From the NCBI GenBank assembly GCA_009823395.1, contig CM020512.1:6004405-6068404 (forward strand): 64,000 bases of DNA. The letters are read 5' to 3'. A program made the position numbers and the translations under genes. The DNA is from Thamnaconus septentrionalis. Taxonomy: Eukaryota; Chordata; Actinopteri; Tetraodontiformes; Monacanthidae. Positions 1 through 12,004 of the stretch are shown here, in pieces; the stretch's first letter is position 1; each line of letters begins with the position of its first letter. Under the pieces are notes generated by a model. It saw only the letters and a program-made list of their open reading frames with translations, had not been told where the DNA came from and ran no database searches.

Positions 1-1417
1 TCAAGAACTAAGTGTTTTTCTGAAAAGATTTTTTTTTTTTTTAATTAATTACTCTATGATGTGTGAACAATAAACTAGATTTTAGTTAAAACTGGCCTCT
101 TAAAGTATCTATAGGTCTAAAATGTAGTATTTCAAAGGAAACGCCCTTCAAAGTGTTGACGTGCAGAGGTGTGTGTTCACTAGCCTTAGAGGCAGTACCC
201 TGGGCAAAGTATTCGCAACGTTTATTAGCATATCGACGTAGCACTATTTTACAGACCCAAACTCATTAAACATGCGCTGTGACGGGTAAGAGGATGACGT
301 TATAAAATGTAGTATTTCAAAGGAAACGCCCTTTAAAGTGTTGACGTGCAGAAGTGTGTGCTCACTAGCCTTAGAGGCAGTACCCTGTGTTAAGTATCAG
401 CAACGTTTATTAGCATATTGACGTAGCACTATTTTACAGACCCAAACTCATTAAACATGCGCTGTGACGGGTAAGAGGATGACGTCAAAAGGAGTTTTAT
501 TTAAAGTTAATCAACTTAAAACACCGGCAGCAGGGTAACGAACAGATTTAACAGAACTAGCTAATCCACTCGTGGTTAAATACGACCACTGTTTCCAAGG
601 AAGCAATGCTAACCGCTAACCTAAGCTGTTGTTAAAGGCAGATATTTCGACTCTTTTCTTGCATTACTGAATATTTTTTTTCTATTGCAAAAACAGTAAT
701 AAAAACATATTTTTACCTGAGTAGCTTTTGTGAAAATAGTTTGAAAAATATGTTAATGTGTTCTCAACATATTTGAGTAGATTTTTTTTTGTTATTATTA
801 TTTTTCGTAGTGTTCATGATCTTGCTGCATTAGACAAAAAAGATGTACTTAATTAAATGGGTAATTTAATAGGCTCTTGTTTTTTTTTAAATGTTGTCTT
901 AAGATTCCATAAATTTACATCAGATTATCACTTGCACAGTAGATTGTTTTACTATGAGGTAAATTTTTCTTTGTACTTAATGAAGTCCCACTCCCCAGAG
1001 CATAAATTTCATCTGTACAATATTTCTGTATAGTGTTCAAATCAAATATCCTTTATTGTCATTGCAATAATTATAATTCATTATAAATAATTTCAGATAA
1101 TCAGCTATGGTATTACATTTTTACTCTAGAACTAAAATGTCTTATGACAACATGTTAGTAGTTGCATTTGGTATTTTATTGTAAGACAGAATGTGTGCTA
1201 AAAGAAAACTGTTTGCCTAGTGGTTTGTGCAATGGTCAGAATGAGTACCCTGAAGACACTCATGATGAGCGGACGTATGCTTCACAGTGAAAAAAACAGC
1301 GTAGCAGAAGTCGACGCCATCTGTGGGATTTAACAGCCGTAAATGACTGTTTACTGCTCAACAGACCCAGAAAAGTTCTAATGGTGTTCTGTTCTCTCTC
1401 CTCCTCCATCACCCCAG
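1..1417 (+). other. celsr3: celsr3 intron 1 (3' part)
   Basis: This is AT-rich noncoding sequence upstream of exon 2. It holds a two-copy tandem duplication at 119-488. Around 1040-1090 is a CTTTATTGTCATTGC segment of a kind common in dispersed fish repeats. The cadherin-repeat exon expected upstream is not in the window. Confidence 0.7.
119..488. repeat. Two-copy tandem duplication, unit about 185 bp
   Basis: Copy 1 (about 119-303) and copy 2 (about 304-488) share long identical blocks such as CATGCGCTGTGACGGGTAAG. They differ at a handful of positions, with one small cluster of changes around 210/395. It is noncoding and intronic. Confidence 0.9.
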
Positions 1418-1706
1418 GTCCTCCCGTTCGATGACAACGTGTGTCTCCGTGAGCCGTGCAAGAACTACATGAAGTGCATCTCGGTGCTGCGCTTCAACAG
1501 CTCGGCCCCCTTCATCTCCTCGCCCTCCATCCTCTTCCGGCCCATCCATCCCATTGCGGGGCTGCGCTGCCGCTGCCCGGTGGGCTTCACGGGCGATTAC
1601 TGCGAGACGGAGATCAACCTGTGCTACTCCAACCCCTGCCTGAATGGTGGCGTGTGCGCCCGCAAAGAAGGGGGGTACACCTGCATCTGCCGCGAAGACT
1701 ACACGG
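1418..1706 (+). CDS. celsr3: celsr3 exon 2: EGF repeats
   Basis: The acceptor is ccccag and the donor gtaagt. It enters in phase 0 and leaves in phase 1. It encodes [20 protein letters not shown], then an EGF end ([13 protein letters not shown]) and a further EGF ([14 protein letters not shown]). Start 1418 follows from the acceptor and an intact frame. The next intron is 11.7 kb. Confidence 0.93.
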
Positions 1707-4700
1707 GTAAGTCTGAGATTCATTGTGTGAATGTGAGTTATGGCCCTGATCAACATGATGCAAAGCTGGGGTTTTGAAGGCTCAAGTGGATTCTGGTGCT
1801 GTATATGTAATCCTATTTTTTAAATGATTTAGCTAATTTTGACTTTTACTGTTTGTTTAAGTAGTGTAAAGGCTGAATTAAGTTCATTCTGTCTTTTCTT
1901 GCAATCAGAATCAGAATCAGAAACACGTTTATTGCCAAGTAGGTTTAGCACTTACAAGGAATTTGTTGTGGTGTGGTTGGTACTTTAGAGGACAGCAGAA
2001 AAAAAAAAAAAGAGGGCAGTAACTATACTAAAAAATATTTAAAAATATACAGAAGGAAGTCAGCTATACAGTATATACACTTCGGATAAGTTACAATTGG
2101 GTAATTATTTTCCCGTTGGTTCTTATATCTCAGACAGGTAAAAAACCTTAAAGCATCTGTCTGAGGTATAAGAACCAACAAGAAAGTAGTGTAAAGATTC
2201 AGAGATTGGACAGAATCTTTAAGACATTACACTGAAGCATTACATCCACATCATTTGCTGGTGTTAAAAATGTAGTGATATATTTCCATGATCGAAACAA
2301 GAGAGATGCAGAGCTTCATAACAGCCCTTTGTTGTAAATAAAGCAAATTTATTGATTGATTGATTAGGACAATTGATTGGAATACTATAGATGCCAAAAC
2401 ATTGAGATATGGAGTCATTGGGCACCATTAGCTCAGACCAGTGTGCTTGGGTGACGTGGCACAAGCGTGATGAGTTGGCTGGTGTTTTGCAGGAGGAGGT
2501 TTCAGTGTGCTGGGTTTTTTCCTGTTGTTTCATTCTCACGGTGACTAAACTGAAACTGACTGTCTGCTCCTCGCTCCTTCCCTCACCACACCAACTCTGT
2601 GTTTGATCCGCTCTGTGTTTTTCCTCTTTTGTCACGTTGAGTCGAACAACATGAAACCACACACTCTGCCTCCTGGGGGAACTTCCTCCTCTTCAACTCT
2701 CTGCCTGTTATCTTTGACACACAAACACACACCCCTTCCCTCCTTTTTCAATGGCAACAGACAAGTTTGTTCCCTGTTCCTCTCTCTCTCACAGACACAC
2801 ACATTTCGTATCTTTCTCTCCTTTTTCCAAACTCTGGACTCGTTTGCTCGTCCTGTCCTCCACCTGCGCTCTGCTGTCTTTTCTGCCCCTTTGAGCAGCA
2901 GCAATGCTTGACTTTTCAAGACTATGAATGCAGGGAGGGATTGATGCTACGGTTCTGTCAGTGTCTGTGCGCACGTCTGGGGGTTATTTCACATTTCCTT
3001 TCATATTGTATCAAACAGAGAGCTGGTGAAGTGAAGCAACACTTGTCTTTCATGAGCGAGACAGAGCATTTTCCAAACTCCCACCGAGACTGACAGACAG
3101 AGAGATAAGAGTGAGAGGGCGGAAATGAGGGAAAGGATAAATCTGAGGTTGGAACGACTGAGAGCGGCAGGAGGGACGGAGACAAATGAGTGTGGTGGAA
3201 AGGAAATGTGAGGAAAGTTGAGACATGAGGTGCTGAAAAAGAAGATGATTGGATTGAAATCGAGGAGTAAAACACAGTGAAATCTTTAAAGTGATTTTCT
3301 GCAGTTGGTCTGATAAGAGTTAAATGATCTTTCCTCCTTGCAGACTAATGCCACTAATATATGTACAGCTTGAAAAGAAAATATATGCAGGGAATGTGCA
3401 TGTCAAAGGATTAAACACGGGAAATAACAAGGTTAAGGATGGGATTGAGGGGGGAGGAAGAGTGGACAGCGGCACAGGAGGTGCGACCAAACAAGAGTGG
3501 GATGAAAGATGGAGGAAACATGGAGAAGAGACGTGCCATGACATCAGCATGAGCGATGAGGGAGACGGATAAATTCACAGAGAGCAGCACGGAGGCCGGG
3601 CTCCAGGGTAGAATGGGATGAGAAGCATCCAGTGGGAGCGAGGGAGCGAAGGGGGCGCAGGAGGTTAGAGGTAGAGGGAGCAGAATCAGAAGGGTTCTGG
3701 AGTCGGCGTTGCGTTGCGTGGGCGTCGGTATCTCGTCAACGCCCCGGGCGAGCAGCAGCAAAGAGGAGGGAAAGCTGATGAACAGGGATAAATTGATTCG
3801 GCAACGCACAGAAACCTCCAGACATCCCCATCTCTTGCCTGCTGCATCCTTCCATCACCACTGGCTTTAAATTGCTCTCCCCTGCCCTGAAATTCCGTGG
3901 CTCGCTCTCACAGGCAGGTGCGAAGCCTCAGGTTGAGATCGAGGCTGGAAACTTTCTACTCCGACTGAGAAATGTTTTTTTTTTCACCTTCAAATAGAAG
4001 CTTCTGGCAGACCTTTGTCAGGTGTGGTCTTGTTTTAAGCCTAAGGATAAGCAAAAAAAAAAAAAAAGACAGATCATTTGCTCCATAATTCAGTAACATA
4101 AAAAATGTTCTTTTTGTCAGTTGTGGCTAATGATATGAAAAAAATACCTCCAAAATCAATTATCTTGCTGTAATTTTAGAGAAGCAGAAACATCTTTCAC
4201 TTTAGCAAAGTTTAACGGCTGCTTTTCTTAGTTCCTTCACCACAAAGACATAATCATTCAGACACAAAGAACCTTTGAACACTCGTAACCCCAGGCTAGC
4301 GCCTGTTTCGACTGCACAGTTAACCCTGAGATAAGTCAGGCTGACACATTGAACTGGGGTTATAACCACTCTCGGCTCGTGAGAAGCCCACTGTGTGAAA
4401 AGGCCAACGGTACCTTTGTGCTGCCGAGATGTGGTGAGATAACAATGAAGCCAGGGGTTGCGCAGCTCGGCATCACATCAGGGTCATGTGCCGTTCAGGG
4501 CAGGTGCTGAACACCCAGTTTTAGCCCAGGGTTTAAATTAAAAACCAGATACTGCATAATGTTCAGGTTTGAACTTAATTTATGTGTGAAAGGATCTTTA
4601 GATAACCCGTGTTTAAAAGTACCGAGGGGGTCTTCTAGAGAATTTAGACCCTCAGACAGCTGGGATGGACTCCAGCAGCTCTGCGACCCCGAGTTGATCG

Positions 4701-7700
4701 AGAGTAGACAGACGGTTGGATCTTAATTTGTCTCAATTTAAAATAAAAAAAAACAGCCAAACTACAATAAATGATGGCATGATCTGATTATACTTTACTA
4801 TTGACTGTTGAGTTTCGTCTGACAGTGTTAATAATTGTCACCAAAGCTCCTATAGAGCAGCTGAATTATCAATGAATCCAGCCTCTGACAGCAGGTTTTC
4901 GTTGTTTTTCTGTGGGAGAGAGATGGAGAGCTTTTGGCGAATGGCAGGTCGTCCGTCTTACAGTATATCTACAGTGCAGCTGTAGTTTGCCAGTAAGGGC
5001 TGCAGCTCTTCTCAAGTGTTTCCGATCATTTGAAAAATTACGGGGGCTGCTACACACATAATTACACTTGGGAGAAAAAAAAAACAAAAAACAGATCACT
5101 GCTTCACTATTACAGCTGAGATATATATCTTGTAGTGTGGCAATTCTAACTACTTTAATCAATGTAAATTAGTGTATGGTTAAAAAAAAAAAGTGAAAAT
5201 TTGGACTGACAGCATTTATGATCACTTGGAATTTAATTCGTTTTAATTAAGACATTTTTATTTTGCATTCAGTTGGTTCATCTGGAGCGTTGAGTGAGTG
5301 CATATTCTAATTTTGTACAGCATTCTAGTGTACATAACTGCGACTCCGCAGACAGTAGAACACAGACAGAGGAGATATCTCATTGAATTTGCAAACTGAA
5401 GGAGCTCAGAGGTGACAAAGAGGAATGCACATTATGCTGATGATGGCGCGATATAAAACAAGGGATGAGCCTCAGAGAGATCCAAAGAGGAGATAGAGAG
5501 CTGAGAGAAAGGCGCTGATGCAAACCAAATTATTTTGTGAGGAGATAACGTGGCGTGTGGTGAGTGGCGTTTTACACCAAGAGCTGCTGGGAAAGAGAGG
5601 AACTGTGCAAGTGGAAGACGCAGAATATAAATGCACCAGGAAGTGGAAAGATTACTCTCGGATGAGGCCGATGTGCATGTTACCACGTTAAGCATTATCT
5701 GGCAGATAGTGAGATCACACATGCTGGGAGAATTAGCTTAGTGGCTAAGATGAGATGAGTCGAAGGGGTAAAAATTCGAGTTCTGGCCCTTTGAAGTGGG
5801 CGTGTATGGTTTCAAAGTCAGAAATGGATATGTGCTGGAGTAGACTTAGGAGCTGGGGGGGAAAGTAGGAAGACAGTGAGTATAGACCAGTGTGGAATAT
5901 AATAGCTTGAATCAGGAAAGTGTAAGAACCCACTTCATTCAATCAATTAAATAAGTGAAAATTAAGTTATGGGTCCAAAAAAATGGATGAACAGACTAAA
6001 AAGGAAAAACTGTTACAAAATTGAATAAAAGATTAATCAATAATAGGTTTGCCAGAACAGGAGAAAAAAAAAATCTGCAAAATCCAAACTTTACACATGA
6101 CATTTTCAGAGATGGATATTTTACATTTAAATTAAATTTTCTTAACCAGAAAATTCTTCATCCCAAGGCATTTCAGAAACACAGACTCAAAGATTTAATT
6201 TATCAAGCGGCCTTTCGCTGATAGCATGTGTCTTGAACAGCTAATTGTTGAAGTAGCACAAAGTAAATACTTTAATTATCACAATGTGCTTTCTTATCAA
6301 GGGAATAGAGTAATCTAAGCTTAGCACATTGTCATTAAATAGGAGAAGACAATTGAAAACTCAATTAGTTCAGAAACGATCAGCCTATCCAGAATATAAG
6401 GGAATTAATATCGGAGTGGAGCTGAGGGATAATAAAATGGAGACTGTGTTATATTCCAGGAAGATAAAGACTTTGGGGGAAATGATGGAAGTTAAATGTG
6501 AGTAAAAACTGTCAAATAACAGGCTGACCTTGAGAGATTAGACTGGATTCAAGGAGGAGAATAACATTCTAGTGTCAGACATCGCTGTGACATTGCAAAT
6601 AGAGGCCACAAAATATGAATTAGTTTGGGTGACTGTGTGTTGGAGTTTAGAATTTATACATTTGTAATAAAGATTTCCTTGCTTCCCTTTCTTTGAAAGA
6701 TTGAAATAATAAATTGTCAAGCATTTCTGTCGTGTGTGCATATTTCTGTTTTTTTTTGGGATTTGGATTATTTTGGCAGATAAATATCACTGGAAACTGA
6801 GATTTGGAATTGTGCAAGTCAAAAAAAAAATCCACAGCAGAGGAGAGGATATGCTGAGCAAAGGTGGATGAATGTGTTGAGCAGTGTGTGAAGCTAAAGA
6901 CTAAATGAGTTTTAAGGAGATAAACTTGAAGTGGCGACGAGGAGGGAAGTGTCACAAAGCTGAAAAAGATTTTCTTTACTAGGCTGTGCTCCACAAAATG
7001 TGGTGAAAAACTTGTGCGGTGAGGTGCCAGACAATTCTCTCACATAGTTACAGTTTTTTTTTTCTCAAGACAGTCTTAAGATTAATGGAGTTTGGATGAA
7101 CTCCTTAGTTCTTTGAATTGAGGTTGTAAAAGTGTGTCTTCACAGGTTGTTAAAGCTTAATGTTAATGGAAACGTTATGGTTCTGGTGTTTCTAATCATC
7201 CTTAAACCACCTCTAGAACTGCAGCTCCTTTTTTTTTTTTTTTGTAAGATGACCTCCACTGATCATTGAAGTCGTTAATTTTTTTTTCTGTCTTGTCAAA
7301 GATTGATCTCTTGATAAGGGAACACTGAGACAAATTTGACCCTCGCGTCAAGAATCCCAAGTTCAGGATGAAGTCTTTCAGAAATTAAGACAATTCCTGC
7401 CCAAGATGCATTAAACATCAATCTCAAAAATCTAATGTGTTATTTCTGGAATATTTTGACTAATTTAGAAAGAAGACAAAAAACTGATGTGTCATCTACA
7501 TAGAAGCCACGCCCTCTCGAGCCTGTATGGCATCAATGAGGTTAATGTTAATGAGGTGCTGAATGAATCATTGAATCACGGGCCGTGTGTTCAAATCGTC
7601 AGAGCCAGTAAACTGAGGCACATCCTTCGTGAGTCAGTCTCACCTGGTGACGTCGGCGCTCCTCACCTCCTACGAAGGACAGCGCTGCCTCTCCAGACGT

Positions 7701-10700
7701 TCAGTCTGCAATAAATCAGCGGTACTCTTTACGCTGCATCTGGGCCGGTGGTGAGGACTCACTCATTTTCCTTGTGCCGCTGTGCAAACAGGCATTTATC
7801 AAACTTACTTTTGAGGTTTTTGGCCTCGTCGGAATCGGGGTTTGTCAAACAACGGCTCCTTTCTGCGTTTTGACCCCTTCCTGTGTCGGCTCAGTGCTAT
7901 TTTTTTCCCCACACGCCAGACTTCAGTCCCGTTGTGTTGGTGGCGCCATCACGTCTTTTACTCACCTCTAATCTTATCATCTGCACGCTCTAAATGACAC
8001 TGTATGGATTTTCCTGCCACGGGGGTCGATGTTGCCGCTTATTCCAGTTAAATCAGGTGTAACTAATTATCGCTATCTCCATGATGCAAGCACTAAACTG
8101 GGATGTTTCTGACTCACCATGGGGTCCCCCCTGCCCCACGGCCTCACGTGTGACTCGCCGGCCTCGCAGGTCCTCTTTGTAACAGAGGCGTGTTGGACGA
8201 GACCGGCAGACGGCGAGAAGAAAGAGGGGAGGAAAGTAGCTTGGAGTGCTTTGGCCTCCAGGGATGTACCATGTGTTGGGGAGGAGGACGAGGGGGGGAG
8301 GGTGGCGGCGCTGGGGCGGGGCAAAAAATAAGATGCCAGGGGGCGTGTTGAATAACGCCGGCTTTGATGAATAAAACATCAGCGTGAATGAAGGGGCGGT
8401 GTGAATGCATTAAAAGCAGCCACAGAGGGAGACGACGAAGAAGAAGAAGAAGAGGGAGTGAGGAAAGGAACGGAAAGATGTAGAAAGTGACGAGAGAGGA
8501 GGAACCAAGGCAGGCAGACAGGGAGTGAGTGATTCATAGGCAGAGATGTAAGGTGTGGGCAGGAAGGGGAGGGAGATGACTCTTGCAAGTGAGATTCCCT
8601 TGCAAGTTTTGGTGACAAAGTTTTGTTTAGTTTTTTAACCGCTACTGTACTAAGTACATTAATGAGTTAAAAATAAAAATAATTACTCAGGCAGGCAGGC
8701 AGGCAGCCTGCAAAAACTGAACAGGGTCTTTAGGAAAACCTTTAGTTGTTGCAGAGTCTTTCACAAAGGATACTGGACAAGCCGGCTAGGAGTGAACAGG
8801 ATTTTAAGGTGGCTTGATTGCCGCAGGGCTGCGGCTGAGGAAGTTAGCCCAGGTAAAGGAGATGATCTTGATTGCAGCTGTGGGCAAACGAGGGAGGAGG
8901 AGGAGGAAGAGCAGACTGTAAGCTGCGTTTCCATTAGAGGTTTTGCAAAATAAAAGCAATATTTCTAAAGTTTCGACCAAGTACAATTGCGATTTGCAGG
9001 CGTTTCTATTGAATGGTGTGAAGCGCATAAACCGTAATTCTCGTAAAATCTCATCCCGCCAGAATTACGGTTGCTTTTGTTTGTTCACGTTTGTTTGCCG
9101 TCAACAATCATTGTTATATGTTTTATCTTTGATTACTTGTAAAAAAATATTCTGTCTCCTCCTCAGTCCAAACATAACGTGCCATTTTCACTTGAAGTGA
9201 ACTCGTCACGTGACCCCCGTACATCACATCTGGTGATGCGTAAATGCGAAAAAAAAAAGTTACACTTTTACAACATACCTCTATATCGATACATCAGTAA
9301 AAACCACCTCATGAGACCCTAAAAACCTGTTTTTTTTCGTAGTTTAGGTATTTCCATGACCGTTTTTTTTTTTATTGCAATATTTAGGTTTTGTGCAGTT
9401 CTAGGGGTAATGGAAACATAGCTATTGACACAGTAGACCGTACACACTGAATTCCAAAACATCACACACATAAAAAACATGCAAATACGGCTACTAGGAT
9501 AAATTAAAAAAAATAAATTCACCGTCTGAGTATTTGATTTCTGGTATTTTGCAAAATTTGCAAGACAAAGTCCTTGTTCCGCTCCATCAGCAGGCCTTGG
9601 CAATAATTTATGTTCTTTTTTTTTTCCCCCTCTTGGGCTCTGCCGGTGTGTTGGACTATACACTAGTGTGTCCATGAGTGTATTTCCCTTAGAATGGTGC
9701 TCATTAAAACCACTTTCCATTGTGTATGTGTGCACTTGAAAGGGATTTTACACGTTAGTGACTTTAAAGGGTTTTTCCCCACCGGCCGACTTCTACGTAT
9801 TAGCATCACTTGACCTTTTTTGTCCCACGAACCTGATCACTGGGGAGAGGAATTACACCTTTAAAGCAACTCTCTGTCTCTCTTCATCATTGTGCGTTTG
9901 TGTGTATGTGTGTGTGTGTGTTTCCTATCGTTGAGGAGCAGCAGGAGAGCCTTAACGACATAAATACCTGTGCAGAAGAAAAGAATAAAGGGGCTTATTT
10001 CCAGTCTTAAATCCTCTATTCTCCTCTCTAAAAAATGTTTGGGTGTGCGTCTGCGTGCTCGCGTGCGTGCGTGCGCGCGCACTCTGCGTTTTACTTGGTA
10101 CAATTATGTGTCTGTTTAGTTTCTGTCTCCGCCCAGTCTTTCTTTTTTGAACGGACACTTGTACAACCTGCGCGCAGAGCTGCGTTTGCATAATGGGCCG
10201 ACGCTGTGCCCGTGAGTCTCAGTCTCACCGCACGCATAATTCATAAGCATTAATGTCTATTTATTTATTTTAATATTAATGAGAGGTGTCTGGAAGGATG
10301 AAGTGGCACAACAGACAAAGGCGGAAATAATTGTGCCGTGTCGGCGCATATTTGTGCCCGTACGTGTGTGTGTGAGTGTGTTGTTGTTGTTGTTGTTTGT
10401 GTGAGTTTTCCTCAACTAATTGGTTCCCTGTTGGGTGTCTTCGCGTAGCTACACACAAAGTTTAATGTGCGGGGGAACAGCAGACGAGCTAAACAAAGAG
10501 AGACAGATGTGATAATCGCGATGTCCGCAGGCTGCTGCTAGCTTTGCCGTGCGCTCCTGTGTAGGTGTGTAGGTCCTGAAGGCCTAGTGGTGGATGGAGA
10601 AGGATGATTACCACCAGGTGGCCGATGGATTGGATGATTCCAGCTGATTGGTAGCCAGGGGAGAGATGTGATGTGGAGATATACTGAGATGGGAAGTCGG

Positions 10701-11685
10701 ATGGCTTAATGCACTAAGTTGTGTTTCATATTCCATAGTCATTCTATGCAGCAAGCTGCTCTTACACACCATAGAAGAAGTCAGGGAAGAAATACAGGAA
10801 GTGACTGTTCTGCTCGCTTCGCTGTGGCTCAAGAGGTTAAGCAAGGACGCCTGCTGCTGCTGCTACTGCAGCTGCATCCCTGTACTGGATGGAATTTACA
10901 CATTAAAGCTTTTCCTTGGTGGCAAAGACGTTTTCATGCGACTTTGGTGAACTTTAGGAAGAGCTTAGCGGACAACGCAGCACATCACAGCTCGCTATGG
11001 TGACTGATTGTCTCATGTTGCAGCTTTCATCAACAGGAAGTCTCAAGTTGTTGCCCACTTGCTCAAAAGGAAGGTAAAATAACACAAAGCACAAATATAA
11101 ATCCAGGCCACTATCATTACTGTTGTTGTTATTATTAATATCATTATTATAGGAGAATGTTCTGGTCTGGCACAACCCAGTTGTTCCAAATGAGCAGAAC
11201 CAAAAAAAACGCTTCCAAATCCAAATGACCAGAATTAATTTAGCGTACCAGACACACACAGCCTGTGGTCAGTGGTCCCCTGACAGTGGAGAGCAGAGGC
11301 TAATAGGATTCCTCTCTTCTGTTGTGCCCTTTTGTATGTGTACTGGCCAGCAGCTGTTGGGGCCGCCGAGGCGACCGTTAAAGCGGACGCTGGCCCAGAC
11401 TGGGAGAAGACGATCGGCCGTCTGGGTTTCAGTCGCAGCTTCCTGGTCTCCTGCGTGGGCGGCCCACGGACCAGGGAGCTGGTGCCAGTATCAACTTGTG
11501 TAGCAAACAAGCTGTGGCCTTAAGCAGCTTTTAACCCTTTGTGTGTGTTTGTGTGGTTGTGTGTGTGTTAAGATCAAGCCTCGCCCTCAGGTGTGTGTCC
11601 ATGTTTATGTCTTGTTTGTGTCAGACAGTGTTTGTGTCCAAATGATCATTTGGGATGGCGAAGGTTCCGATTTACTCGCAACCAC

Positions 11686-11736
<51 letters not shown>

Positions 11737-11833
11737 CTGTGGGTACCCTGGCGTCTTACGGCAGCCTGAACAATGTGCCAACAGAGGCAGATAGATGTTA
11801 AAACCCCACAGCCCAGAGGGTGGAGCACAATGA

Positions 11834-11884
<51 letters not shown>

Positions 11885-11963
11885 TTGGTGCAGGCAGGAC
11901 CAAAACAAATTTTGCCGTATGTTGTTTTTGGGTTTATTATTTTATGGGGGAGATGTTATTTAC

Positions 11964-12004
<41 letters not shown>

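Noticed and set aside
11689..12003. Cys/Val-rich frames over GT arrays
   Set aside because: These are pure dinucleotide-repeat translations, not genes.
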